Assembly: GCF_042680605.1 (NCBI RefSeq)
Contig: NZ_JBHUEE010000004.1
Coordinates: forward strand, 1 to 64,000
Direction of reading: 5' to 3'
Source of the DNA: Allobogoriella deserti
GTDB lineage: Bacteria; Actinomycetota; Actinomycetes; Actinomycetales; Actinomycetaceae
DNA length: 64,000 nucleotides
The notes beneath the pieces were generated by a model. That model had not been told where the DNA came from, did no database searches, and was given only the letters and a program-made list of their open reading frames with translations. A program made the translations under genes and the position numbers. Below are positions 17,111-25,812 of the stretch, in pieces. Numbering within the stretch: the first letter of the stretch is position 1; every line of letters starts with the position of its first letter.

Positions 17111-18250
17111 GTGCAGTGTGCCTATTTCGACGCCGCCGCATGCCGCTCGTGCACCTTGATGGGCATGGCCTACGCGGAGCAGCTCGCCGAGAAGCAGCGG
17201 CACTGCGCCGACCTGCTCGCCGGGCACGACGTGGAGTGGCTCGCGCCCGTGGCCGGCCCCGAGACCGGCTACCGCAACAAGGCCAAGATGGTGGTCGGCG
17301 GCAGCGTCGATGCCCCGACTCTGGGAATCCTCGACGCGGACGGTCGAGGAGTCGACCTGCGTGAGTGCGGGGTCACCGGTGACGCGGTGCGTACGGCGAT
17401 GCCGACGTTGGCGGCGTTCATCAGCCGGGCCATGCTCACGCCCTACGACGTCCCGGCACGACGCGGGGAACTGAAGTATCTCCTCGTCACCGAATCGGCG
17501 ACCGGAGAGCTCATGCTGCGGTTCGTGCTGCGTACGGACGAGGCCGTGCCGCGGATCCGCAAGCACCTGGCCTGGCTGCACTCCCAGCTCCCTCAGCTCG
17601 CGGTCGTCACGGCGAACCTGCAGCCCGAGCACAAGGCGGTCCTCGAGGGCGCGTGCGAGATCGAGTTGACGGAGTCCGTCAGCATGCGCATGCCGGCAGG
17701 CGATCTCACACTGCGCCTCCTGCCGCAGAGCTTCTTCCAGACGAACACCTCCGTGGCCACGGCCCTATACCGCCAGGCTCGCACCTGGATCGAGGAACTG
17801 GCGCCCCGGACGGTGTGGGACCTCTACTGCGGTGTCGGCGGGTTCGCGCTGCACGCCGCCGGGCCCGGGCGCCAGGTCACCGGCGTCGAGGTGAGCCCCG
17901 CCGCCGTCGATGGCGCGGAGGCCGCCCGAGATGAGGCCGGGATCAGCGGCGTCGAGTTCCTGGTCGGGGACGCGACCGAGTTCGCCGAGTCTGCCGCGAC
18001 CGCCCCGGACGCCGTGATCGTCAACCCGCCCCGGCGGGGCATCGGGCCGCGACTGGGCGCGTGGCTCGAGGCCTCCTCGGCGCGGCACCTGGTCTACTCC
18101 AGTTGCCAGGCCTCCACTCTCGCGAAGGATCTCGCGGCGATGCCGTCCTGGCGGGTGCGGCGGGCACGCGTGCTGGACATGTTCCCCCAGACCCGGCACT
18201 ACGAGGTCATCACGCTGCTGGAGCGGACCGCCCCGTCCACGGGCCGCTAG
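17111..18250 (+). CDS. rlmC: 23S rRNA (uracil-C5)-methyltransferase RlmC
   Basis: A 379-residue iron-sulfur SAM-dependent methyltransferase of the TrmA/RumA/RumB group. The N-terminus MQCAYFDAAACRSCTLM holds Cys3, Cys11 and Cys14, and a further Cys in LRECGVTGD (near 85) completes a [4Fe-4S] site. This matches E. coli RlmC (MQCALYDAGRCRSC), supporting GTG 17111 as the start. The SAM-binding motif is WDLYCGVGGFALHAAG (near 236), followed by VNPPRRGIG (near 304) and the nucleophile YSSCQ (near 330). It has no TRAM domain, as in RlmC. It should methylate U747 or the equivalent in 23S rRNA. It overlaps the convergent MFS gene by 4 nt. Confidence 0.88.
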   Translation: MQCAYFDAAACRSCTLMGMAYAEQLAEKQRHCADLLAGHDVEWLAPVAGPETGYRNKAKMVVGGSVDAPTLGILDADGRGVDLRECGVTGDAVRTAMPTLAAFISRAMLTPYDVPARRGELKYLLVTESATGELMLRFVLRTDEAVPRIRKHLAWLHSQLPQLAVVTANLQPEHKAVLEGACEIELTESVSMRMPAGDLTLRLLPQSFFQTNTSVATALYRQARTWIEELAPRTVWDLYCGVGGFALHAAGPGRQVTGVEVSPAAVDGAEAARDEAGISGVEFLVGDATEFAESAATAPDAVIVNPPRRGIGPRLGAWLEASSARHLVYSSCQASTLAKDLAAMPSWRVRRARVLDMFPQTRHYEVITLLERTAPSTGR

Positions 18251-19530
18251 ATCCGCACCGTCTCGGGCTCCGCCGCCCGGAGCTCGCGTTCACGGCGCAG
18301 CGCTGGGCGGAGGAACCACATGCCCCCGACGCTCACCGCGCCACCGAGCACCATCGCGAGTTGGGTGGACGTCGCGTCGGCCGCCCAACCCAACACCGGG
18401 GATGCCACGGCGTAGGCCGCGAACGCGCACATGGACGCCATGGACAGCACTGTCGCGCGAGTGGCGGAGCTCGACTCGCGGTGCAGCAGGGCGTGCACCA
18501 GCGGCCCGCCGGCGCCGTGCCAGCCGTAGGTGATGAGGTAGACGGCCACGAGGGCTCCTGGGCCGGCCACCAGCCCCATCCAGACACAGCCGAGACCGTG
18601 ACAGACGCGCGCCACCATCGCCGCCCGGGCGACCCCGATGCGCCGCGCCATGATGCCGCCGAGAGCCGCGCCGCCGGCGAAGACCGCCCACCCGACCGAG
18701 GCGACCGGTCCCATGAGTGCGCCCGCCTCGTGTTCGCTGCCGAGGATCTCGGCAAGGCGTATCGGCTGGAAGGACTCCATGACCACCATGGCCACGGACC
18801 CACACGCCTCCAGGGCGAGGAGGCTGCCCAATACGCGGTTCCCTCCGGCCAACCGCAGACCGTGGACGGCGGTCTGTGGCGCCTGGCGGGCTGCGGCCGC
18901 GGCGTCCCGCAGGCGGGAGCGGTCCTGGGCCGTCGCCCTGGCAGGCTCGCGCAGGAGCACCGCGACGGCGACCAGGTGGCCCGCCGCGAGCACGGCGTAC
19001 ACCACGAACGGCAACGTCATGGACGACCACGCCTGAACCGGGTGCCACCACACCAGGCCACCGGAGACGAGCGCGCCCGTGGCCATGGATCCCCCGAGCA
19101 CGGCGCCCTGGTGAGCGAGGGTCCGGTCGACGTCGGCGCCGGGGGAGGTGGCGTGCACGGTGTCGACGAACCAGGCCTCCAGCGGGCCGGAGTCGAGCGC
19201 CCGGAACACGCCCATGGCGGCGGCCGCCACCATGAAGATCACGACCGAGTCGGCCACGACGTACAGCGCGACAGCCAGGACCTGCGCAGCGGCCGCAGCG
19301 AGGAGGACCGGGCGTCGACCGAGAGCGTCCGCGAAGCCGCCGGTGGGCAGTTCGAGGGCGAAGACGACGGCGCCGGTGACCGAGGCGAGGGTCAGGGTCT
19401 CGGTCACTGTCAGCCCGCGATCGATCGGCAGCAGCGTCACGGCCGCCACGACGAGGCCGACCGGGAACCATCGGCTCACCGTCAGACCTAGGTAGACCCG
19501 GCGGGCGGCGCCGGGGGAGAAGGGGGTCAT
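18247..19530 (-). CDS. MFS transporter
   Basis: A 427-residue major facilitator with about 12 membrane segments. The loop between segments 2 and 3 carries LPTGGFADALGRRPVLL, the MFS signature. It is likely a drug or metabolite exporter of the proton-coupled type; the substrate is not readable. Start ATG 19530 (MTPFSPG) overlaps the TGA of the upstream HTH regulator gene (ATGA), so the two are translationally coupled and the regulator probably controls the transporter. It ends convergently with rlmC. Confidence 0.85.
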   Translation of the reverse strand: MTPFSPGAARRVYLGLTVSRWFPVGLVVAAVTLLPIDRGLTVTETLTLASVTGAVVFALELPTGGFADALGRRPVLLAAAAAQVLAVALYVVADSVVIFMVAAAAMGVFRALDSGPLEAWFVDTVHATSPGADVDRTLAHQGAVLGGSMATGALVSGGLVWWHPVQAWSSMTLPFVVYAVLAAGHLVAVAVLLREPARATAQDRSRLRDAAAAARQAPQTAVHGLRLAGGNRVLGSLLALEACGSVAMVVMESFQPIRLAEILGSEHEAGALMGPVASVGWAVFAGGAALGGIMARRIGVARAAMVARVCHGLGCVWMGLVAGPGALVAVYLITYGWHGAGGPLVHALLHRESSSATRATVLSMASMCAFAAYAVASPVLGWAADATSTQLAMVLGGAVSVGGMWFLRPALRRERELRAAEPETVRI

Positions 19531-20114
19531 CGGTCGCCCGCGGCGCGGGGGACATCGTCGGGCTCGACGGGGAAGGCGAAGCGCCAGACGTGGATCCGAC
19601 GCGCGTTCGGATCGCCCGTGCCGGCTCTGGCGTATCGTTCGAGCACCGCGGCGAGCTCGGCCTGCATGTCGGCCATCTGTTCCGGGGTGACCTCGACCCA
19701 GGTGTCGGACATGCCCGTCGCGTCCTGCCACTCGGCGGGCCACGACTCCTCGACATCAAGCCAATGCGCGTACGCGGTGTCGAACTGACGGTGGTAGTCA
19801 CGGACGAGCCAGCCGACCGCGGTGCGTGCGTCCTCGTCGGCACTGAAGGTCGAGGGCGTCCAGCCGTGGCTCTCGGTCGCGGCCCGCCAGAGGCGCTCTT
19901 TGCCACGCCCGCCGCCGGTGTCCTCCACCAAGCCGACCGACTCCAGACGGCGCAGGTGGTAGCTCGTCGCTCCGGTGTTGGTGGACAGGTGCCCAGCCAG
20001 CGCCGTGGCAGATGCGGGCCCACCTTGACGGAGAGCAGTCAGCAGCCGGGAACGGAGCGGATGCGCCAGGACCTTGACGGCGTCCGGGGTGAGGTCGAGA
20101 TGCGAGTCGGGCAT
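19527..20114 (-). CDS. ArsR-like winged-helix transcriptional regulator
   Basis: A 195-residue protein with an N-terminal winged helix (residues 1-80: DAVKVLAHPLRSRLLTALRQGGPASATALAGHLSTNTGATSYHLRRLESVGLV in pieces), typical of the ArsR/HTH_20 group. A C-terminal helical domain of about 110 residues may sense a ligand. There are no obvious metal-binding cysteines. The start ATG 20114 has no Shine-Dalgarno sequence; instead a -10 box TAGTGT lies 6 nt before it, so the mRNA should be leaderless. A perfect inverted repeat sits in the promoter and suggests autorepression. It is coupled to the downstream MFS gene. Confidence 0.85.
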   Translation of the reverse strand: MPDSHLDLTPDAVKVLAHPLRSRLLTALRQGGPASATALAGHLSTNTGATSYHLRRLESVGLVEDTGGGRGKERLWRAATESHGWTPSTFSADEDARTAVGWLVRDYHRQFDTAYAHWLDVEESWPAEWQDATGMSDTWVEVTPEQMADMQAELAAVLERYARAGTGDPNARRIHVWRFAFPVEPDDVPRAAGDR

Positions 20115-20116
20115 GC

Positions 20117-20161
20117 GTGCACACTAACCGTGCACAGATACTGTGCACAAGAGTTATGCAC
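20117..20161 (-). promoter_or_regulatory. promoter and operator of the HTH-MFS operon
   Basis: On the minus strand, TTGTGC (20150-20145) and TAGTGT (20126-20121) are spaced by 18 nt, and the latter ends 6 nt before the ATG. Between them lies the perfect inverted repeat GTGCACAG-ATA-CTGTGCAC at 20130-20148. An extra GTGCAC half-site is at 20117-20122 and a TGCAC at 20157-20161. Binding at the centre would block RNA polymerase, so autorepression by the ArsR-like regulator is inferred. Confidence 0.65.
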
Positions 20162-20163
20162 GA

Positions 20164-21093
20164 TCACCCGGACCCAGTGAGCACCTCGAGATACCGCCGG
20201 GTCAGGACGCCGGCGTCGACGGCGGTCGCGACGCGGACCGGTGACCACGGCTCACGGGCGGCGAACTCGTGCCGCGAGGAACGCCGGTCCGCCAGGGTCA
20301 TCCCGCGTGTGGGACCGGGGCGGGTGTCGACCATCACCGGCATCTCGGTGTAGGTCACACCGCCGACGTCGAGACTCGTCACCAGCCCGGCGTCGCCGAG
20401 GTAGGGCCGTCCGGAGAAGGCGTCCTGGCCACGCCGATCCAGCAGCTCGCCCGCGAGGGAGGCGGCGACGTCGTCATCCGCGCGGAGGGCAGTGATCGCG
20501 GACTCGGGAACGACGGGATCGTAGAACACGTCGAGTCCGTAGGCGGTGACCGGCCAGGCTGCGCCGAGCACCACCGCGGCGGCGTGCGGGTCGACCCAGT
20601 GGTTGAACTCGGCGGTGGCGGTGATGTTGCCGGCGCCGAGGCTGCCGCCCATGACCCGGATCTCGGCGACCTGCTCGGCCACGTCGGGGCGGGTCCGCAG
20701 CAGGAGCGCCAGGTTGGTCAGCGGTCCGAGTGCGACGACGGTGACCTCGCCGGGCGCCCCGGTGATCGCCTCGTGCAACACCTCGACGGCGTGGCGTCGG
20801 TCGACCGCGATCGGTCGCCCGGGTGGGGCGATCCCGAGGAGCCCGTCGTCACCGTGGACGCTGACGATGTCCGGCGAATCGACCACGAGCGGCCGGTCTG
20901 CCCCGGCCGCCACAGGGACGTATGCGCCGAGAGCGCCGGCCAGCGCCACGGTGTTCCGGACCACGTGCGAGAGGGCGACATTGCCGGCGACGCACGTCAG
21001 CGCGCGTACGTGCAGGTCCGGGCTGCGGAGCGCGTACAGCACCGCGAGCGCATCGTCCACGCCCGTGTCGACGTCGAGGATCACCTCACGCAT
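20164..21093 (-). CDS. inosine-uridine preferring nucleoside hydrolase
   Basis: A 309-residue nucleoside hydrolase that splits ribonucleosides into base and ribose. The N-terminal calcium-binding Asp cluster is ILDVDTGVDDALA (residues 5-17). MGGSLGAGNITATAEFNHWVDPHAA in the middle corresponds to the conserved substrate-binding stretch, and the length is typical. It starts 12 nt after the stop of the transglutaminase gene on the same strand, so it is probably the last gene of that operon, although the functions look unrelated. The base preference cannot be derived from sequence. Confidence 0.9.
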   Translation of the reverse strand: MREVILDVDTGVDDALAVLYALRSPDLHVRALTCVAGNVALSHVVRNTVALAGALGAYVPVAAGADRPLVVDSPDIVSVHGDDGLLGIAPPGRPIAVDRRHAVEVLHEAITGAPGEVTVVALGPLTNLALLLRTRPDVAEQVAEIRVMGGSLGAGNITATAEFNHWVDPHAAAVVLGAAWPVTAYGLDVFYDPVVPESAITALRADDDVAASLAGELLDRRGQDAFSGRPYLGDAGLVTSLDVGGVTYTEMPVMVDTRPGPTRGMTLADRRSSRHEFAAREPWSPVRVATAVDAGVLTRRYLEVLTGSG

Positions 21094-21105
21094 GCCCGAC
21101 CCTTG

Positions 21106-23469
21106 TCACACCTGTCCCGTCCCGGCACGTCCCCGGGGATGTCGCACCGCCGCGACGATACGCTCCGGCATCGAGCGAAGCTGTTCCCGGCCGCTGGCCG
21201 GCCAGAGCAGCACACCGAGTCGACGGCGTCTCGGTAGGCGGCTGCGGGCCTGCTCGAGGATCACCCGCACGTCGGCGGCCACGGCGCGCGTCCCGGGCCC
21301 GTCGTCAGCCGCGCCGGCGGCGTAGCGGGCGCGTTCGAGGCGGGCGACCATCCGGTCCAGGGCCGCCGCAGCGGCACCGGTCAACTCGGCGTCGCGCCGG
21401 TAGCGGTCAGCGGCGCGGCGGGGCGTCGCTCCGACCGGTGCGCGGACACCCAGATCGGCCAGACCGGCGACGAGGGCCTGCCAGTACCCCTCGACCCGGC
21501 TCGCGGGATCCTCGGCGCGACGCAGCGCCGACTCGCGACGCCACCGTCCCGCCGCCGGCACCACGAGGAGCAGGGCGGCCAACGCGAGCAGGCCGAGCAC
21601 GACCGGTGCAGCGACTCGTCCGACGTCGCTCGAGGTGGGCGGGGAGGACTCGTTCGGCTCGCTCGTCGCGGCGGTGGTCTCCTCCTGTGTCGGCCGTTCG
21701 GGCTCCTCCACGGGAGTCGGATCCGCCGTCGACGGGGCGTCGGGCAGGTCGGCCGCGCTGAGGTAGACCGGTGCAGTGCCGGACCGCGCGGCCGGCGTGG
21801 GCTCGAAACGCGTCCAGCCGAGCCCGTTGATGTACAACTCGGGCCAGGCGTGCGCGTCCGAGGCGACGACGGTGTACGACCCGTCGACCTGTCGTTCGCC
21901 GGGGAGGAAGCCGAGCGCGAGCCGCGCCGGGATGCCCGCGGCGCGGGACATCATGACCATGGCGGTGGCGAAGTGGGTGCAGTAGCCCACCTGTGTGGTG
22001 AGGAAATGGGTGATCGGGTCGGCCTGGGGATCGGTGCGTTCGCCGTCCTCCTCGCCGTCCTCCAGCGGTGCGGGATCGGCGAGGGTGAGCGAGTAGGTGA
22101 ATCGGGGGCCACGGAGGTAGGACTGGATTTCGCGGGCGAGTCGGAGCTGATTGTCGGCGGCCCCGGGGCGGGCCGTGTCGAGGACCTCGGCGAGCGCCTC
22201 GGAGACGATGCCGGCGGAGGCGTCGTCGACGTCGAGCAGGTCCGGGTCGAGCGAGCGCTCGGGCCCGCCGGCGCCGATCCCCGCTGGCAGGCGCCCGGTC
22301 ACCTCGGTGAACGTGACGGAGTAGCTCTCCGGGCGCCGATCCACCCGCACGGTTCCGGTCCGCGGGTCCTCCTGCCAGGGAATGTCGCCCAGATCCAGGC
22401 TCGACCTGGGGTAGGGCAACGCGACCTGGGGCGCGGAGAGCTCGTTGGCGACGACCGTGAGTTCGTGGTCTGTCCGCTCCACGTCCTCACGGTCGACCAC
22501 CTCGGGTGGGAGATCGTCGGGCTCGCCCTCCTCATCGTCCTCGACCGGGCGCCATCGCCCGTCCTCGTACCGGTGCGAGGCCAGGACGCGCAGGGGCGCG
22601 GTGCCCTCGTCGGCGGCGCGGTACTCCAGGACGGGCCGTCGGCTGCGGTCGGTGAGATCGGCAGCGAGGTCGAAACTCTCGGTGAACTGGACCGCGGAGT
22701 CCCCGCCCGGGCCGTTGCCGAGGCCGCGGACCAGGGTCCGGGGCTGCAGGTGCGGGACGGCGCCGGCGACCACGACCGCTGCGACGACGCCGACCGCACC
22801 GAGCGTCAGCGCCCATCGGCGGTGGCCGCGGCCGGGCCGCTTCACCGGCTCGCTCGCCACGGCGAGCGGGCGGCCGTGCCGCCGGGAGGACCAGGCGCGC
22901 ATCGTGAGATAGGACTGGCGAGCCAGGAGCAGCAGCCAGGCGCCGGCTGCGGCGACGAAGTAGCGCGCGGAGAGCGGTTCACCGGTCCCGGAGGCGGAGA
23001 CCACGAGAGCGATCATCAGGGGCAGGCCGGCCGCGGCCGGTGAGCGGACGGAGACGGCGAGCGCGTCGACCGCCCAGCCCAGCAGCACCATGGCGGTGGC
23101 GACGATGAACGACAGCCCCGCCGTCTCGGTCACGGGCACCGCCTCGTGCCGGATGGTGGCGGCGCCGGACTCGACGAGGTCTGCGGCAGCGCGTGCGGCG
23201 TCGAGCAGCGGAAGGCCGTAGGCGAGGTGACCGGGGACGAAGATCCACGCCAGCATCCACCAGGCGGCGAGCAGCTGGACGACGAGGACGACGGCCGGGG
23301 GGACACGCGCGCCCCGCGCCACGGCTCCGGTGACGGCGACGGCGAGCAGCCCGGCGAGCATGGCCGAGCCCCATGCGGTCCCCGCGACGAGCGCGCGCAC
23401 GGGCCAGCTGACGACGACGGTGGCGAGCAGCGCGAGCAGCGCGTCCAGCCACAGACCGCGACGGATCAT
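21106..23469 (-). CDS. transglutaminase-like membrane protein (TgpA family)
   Basis: A 787-residue protein. Several membrane segments fill residues 1-200 (DUF3488-like part), followed by an extracellular transglutaminase domain. The catalytic Cys is in VGYCTHFATAMVMMSRAAGIPARLALGF, and the His in VVASDAHAWPELYINGLGWTRFEPTP. A Thr/Glu/Ser-rich linker leads to another membrane segment and a C-terminal DUF4129-like cytosolic region. Start ATG 23469 overlaps the stop of the DUF58 gene. MoxR, DUF58 and TgpA are a recurrent operon, thought to act on cell-surface proteins. The exact reaction is unknown. Confidence 0.88.
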   Translation of the reverse strand: MIRRGLWLDALLALLATVVVSWPVRALVAGTAWGSAMLAGLLAVAVTGAVARGARVPPAVVLVVQLLAAWWMLAWIFVPGHLAYGLPLLDAARAAADLVESGAATIRHEAVPVTETAGLSFIVATAMVLLGWAVDALAVSVRSPAAAGLPLMIALVVSASGTGEPLSARYFVAAAGAWLLLLARQSYLTMRAWSSRRHGRPLAVASEPVKRPGRGHRRWALTLGAVGVVAAVVVAGAVPHLQPRTLVRGLGNGPGGDSAVQFTESFDLAADLTDRSRRPVLEYRAADEGTAPLRVLASHRYEDGRWRPVEDDEEGEPDDLPPEVVDREDVERTDHELTVVANELSAPQVALPYPRSSLDLGDIPWQEDPRTGTVRVDRRPESYSVTFTEVTGRLPAGIGAGGPERSLDPDLLDVDDASAGIVSEALAEVLDTARPGAADNQLRLAREIQSYLRGPRFTYSLTLADPAPLEDGEEDGERTDPQADPITHFLTTQVGYCTHFATAMVMMSRAAGIPARLALGFLPGERQVDGSYTVVASDAHAWPELYINGLGWTRFEPTPAARSGTAPVYLSAADLPDAPSTADPTPVEEPERPTQEETTAATSEPNESSPPTSSDVGRVAAPVVLGLLALAALLLVVPAAGRWRRESALRRAEDPASRVEGYWQALVAGLADLGVRAPVGATPRRAADRYRRDAELTGAAAAALDRMVARLERARYAAGAADDGPGTRAVAADVRVILEQARSRLPRRRRLGVLLWPASGREQLRSMPERIVAAVRHPRGRAGTGQV

Positions 23470-24719
23470 GCTCCGCCCCGGGTGAGAGCGACCGTCCGGG
23501 ACGACTCGATGGCGGTCACGTCCCGCCACGCGACGCCGACCGGGCAGTCCCCGGCGACGACGCGAGTGCGCCAGCCGGCCGTGAGGGCCATCTCGGCGAC
23601 CTCGGACGCGGCGCCGCCGGCGGTGTGACCGGTGCCGCCGGCAGCGGCGCGGTCGAGCACGAGCATGATCCCGGCGGTGTCACCGCGGCGGGAACGGACG
23701 AGTGGACGCAGCTCGTCGCCGTCGTACGCACCGACGACGGCGACGAGGACATCGCCGTCGACTGGCCGGGTCGCTCGGGTGACCGCGTCGAGGTCACGGG
23801 CCTCGGGCAGCGCCAGAGCCAGCGACCTCAGGACCTCAGGCAGGGCCATCGCCGATCCGGCGCGTTCGCTGCGCACCGTCTCGGTCGTCACCAGGTGGAG
23901 GGTGTAGCCGCGATGGTCGAGGTCGACCGCCACGGACGCGAGTAGGCTGCAGGCCCAGTCGAACGAGCCGTCGGCACCACCGTGGCGGGCCAACCGCCGC
24001 GAGTCCAGGATGAGAACGGCGCGCCGCTGGGCGGGCTGGTCCTCCTGGCGGACCATGAGTTGGGCCCGGTGGGCCGTGGCGGGCCAGTGGATACGCCGCA
24101 GTTCGTCACCCTGCTGGTAGGCGCGGGTGCTCACATCGTCCTCCCCATGCCTGGCGACCTGGTGGGGCACCGGCCAGTCGCCGGCACCGCCGTGGCGGCG
24201 CACCCGGGACTCGCTGAGCCGCACGATGTGGGGCAGGACCACGACCTCACCGCTCGGTCCGACCGTGCGAACGGCCCGGGCGAGCCCGAACGGGTCGGTC
24301 ACGGTGATGCGCAACGGGCCGGGCCGGTACACCCCTCGGGCACCGCCGCCGATCTCGTACGCCGCGCGGCGGACATCGCCGGGCTCGGTGCGGGGCAGCA
24401 GGAACCGCGCCGGGCCGCCGAGGGCGTCGTCGAGGCTCTCCTCGGCGAGGTGCTGGCGCAGCGTGCGGCGGCCGATGTTGCGCAGGTCGAGGACCACCTG
24501 GCCCGTCTCGCCCTGGCGCAACTGCTGCGGTCGCGCCGTCCGCCTGACCTCCAGCCGCGGGCGGGCCCGCCAGACCGAGGCGACGGCGAGGAGGGGGAGG
24601 AGCACGAGCAGGGCGCCGACGCGGGTCACGTCCGGGAACCCGAGCAGGGCGGCCCCGGCGACGAGGACGACGCCGAGGACGAGGAAGGTCCGGCCGCGAC
24701 CGGTGAGGCGGACCCGCAC
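23466..24719 (-). CDS. DUF58 domain protein
   Basis: A 417-residue protein with two N-terminal membrane segments (about residues 12-50) and the DUF58 core. The conserved block YQQGDELRRIHWPATAHRAQLMVRQED is split across residues 205-230, followed by a von Willebrand-A-like fold starting AVLILDSR. The GTG start at 24719 lies 3 nt after the MoxR stop, and the gene overlaps the transglutaminase gene by 4 nt. DUF58 proteins pair with MoxR ATPases in chaperone-like systems. The function here is inferred from context only. Confidence 0.87.
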   Translation of the reverse strand: MRVRLTGRGRTFLVLGVVLVAGAALLGFPDVTRVGALLVLLPLLAVASVWRARPRLEVRRTARPQQLRQGETGQVVLDLRNIGRRTLRQHLAEESLDDALGGPARFLLPRTEPGDVRRAAYEIGGGARGVYRPGPLRITVTDPFGLARAVRTVGPSGEVVVLPHIVRLSESRVRRHGGAGDWPVPHQVARHGEDDVSTRAYQQGDELRRIHWPATAHRAQLMVRQEDQPAQRRAVLILDSRRLARHGGADGSFDWACSLLASVAVDLDHRGYTLHLVTTETVRSERAGSAMALPEVLRSLALALPEARDLDAVTRATRPVDGDVLVAVVGAYDGDELRPLVRSRRGDTAGIMLVLDRAAAGGTGHTAGGAASEVAEMALTAGWRTRVVAGDCPVGVAWRDVTAIESSRTVALTRGGA

Positions 24720-24722
24720 GGT

Positions 24723-25691
24723 CTAACCCGGGACCCGGACCGAGTCGAGGATCGTGGCGAGCACCTCGGCGGGCGTACTCCCGGACAGTTCGGCGTCGCC
24801 GGAGAGGATCACCCGGTGCGCCAGGACCGGGGTGAGCAGTTGCTGGACGTCGTCGGGCAGGACGTGGTCGCGGCCGGCGAGCGCGGCATGGGCTCGGGCG
24901 GCGCGCAGCAGTTGCAGTCCCGCCCGGGGTGAGGCGCCGAGCCGCAGATGGGGCGAGGAGCGGGTCGCGGTGACCAGGTCGACGACGTACTGGCGCAGGG
25001 CGGGGGAGGCGTACAGCGACTCGACACCGCGCACGAGCCGGGTCACGGCCGCCGCGTCGGTCACCGCGACCAGGTCGTCCAGCGGTGGGCGGCCACCGTG
25101 GTTGGCGAGCATGCGTAACTCGGCCGACGGATCCGGGTATCCCATGGAGATCCGGGCCATGAAACGGTCCCGCTGGGCCTCGGGGAGCGGATACGTGCCC
25201 TCCATCTCGAAGGGGTTCTGCGTGGCCATCACCAGGAACGGGTCGGGCAGCGGGTACGTACGGCCGTCGACGGTGACCTGTCGCTCTTCCATCGCCTCGA
25301 GCAGGGCGGACTGCGTCTTCGGAGAGGCACGGTTGATCTCGTCCCCGACCACGACGTTGGCGAAGACGGCGCCGCGCCGGAACTCGAACGCGTGCGTGTC
25401 CTGGTTGAAGACGCTTACGCCGGTGATGTCCGAGGGGAGCAGATCGGGGGTGAACTGGATGCGGTGGACCGTCGCGTCGACGGTGCGCGCCAAGGTCTTG
25501 GCGAGCATCGTCTTGCCCACACCGGGCACGTCCTCGATGAGCAGGTGCCCGCCCGCGAGCAGCACGGTCAGTGCCGTGCGCACGACGTCGTCCTTGCCTT
25601 CGATGACGGCGGTCATGGCCCGTTCGATCTCGGCCGTGACGTGGTGCAGCTCGTCGAGTCCGATCCCGGGGTCCACCACCACGCGTTCCAT
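24723..25691 (-). CDS. MoxR-family AAA+ ATPase
   Basis: A 322-residue AAA+ protein. It shows Walker A EDVPGVGKTMLAK, the conserved RIQFTPDLLPSDITG, Walker B VVVGDEINRASPKTQSALLEAMEE, sensor 1 MATQNPFEMEGTYPLPEAQRDRF, and a C-terminal lid domain. MoxR proteins act as chaperones for partners with metal-binding VWA domains. The start at ATG 25691 (MERVVV) has GGAG nearly abutting; an in-frame ATG at 25709 is an alternative. It heads the operon moxR-DUF58-tgpA-nucleoside hydrolase and is divergent from lhgO. Confidence 0.9.
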   Translation of the reverse strand: MERVVVDPGIGLDELHHVTAEIERAMTAVIEGKDDVVRTALTVLLAGGHLLIEDVPGVGKTMLAKTLARTVDATVHRIQFTPDLLPSDITGVSVFNQDTHAFEFRRGAVFANVVVGDEINRASPKTQSALLEAMEERQVTVDGRTYPLPDPFLVMATQNPFEMEGTYPLPEAQRDRFMARISMGYPDPSAELRMLANHGGRPPLDDLVAVTDAAAVTRLVRGVESLYASPALRQYVVDLVTATRSSPHLRLGASPRAGLQLLRAARAHAALAGRDHVLPDDVQQLLTPVLAHRVILSGDAELSGSTPAEVLATILDSVRVPG

Positions 25692-25812
25692 GCTCCGATC
25701 GTGCCGCATCTTCAGCCCGTGCGTGTCCTGGACGGGAGATCGCCCCGACTCCTCGGTCCGTGCGGGAGAATAGTCGTGGCGAGGCGAATCGCCGTGGCGA
25801 GCAAGGAGGACG

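Noticed and set aside
18061..19491. 476-residue plus-strand frame
   Set aside because: It is antisense to the MFS transporter, whose membrane segments and signature are clear.
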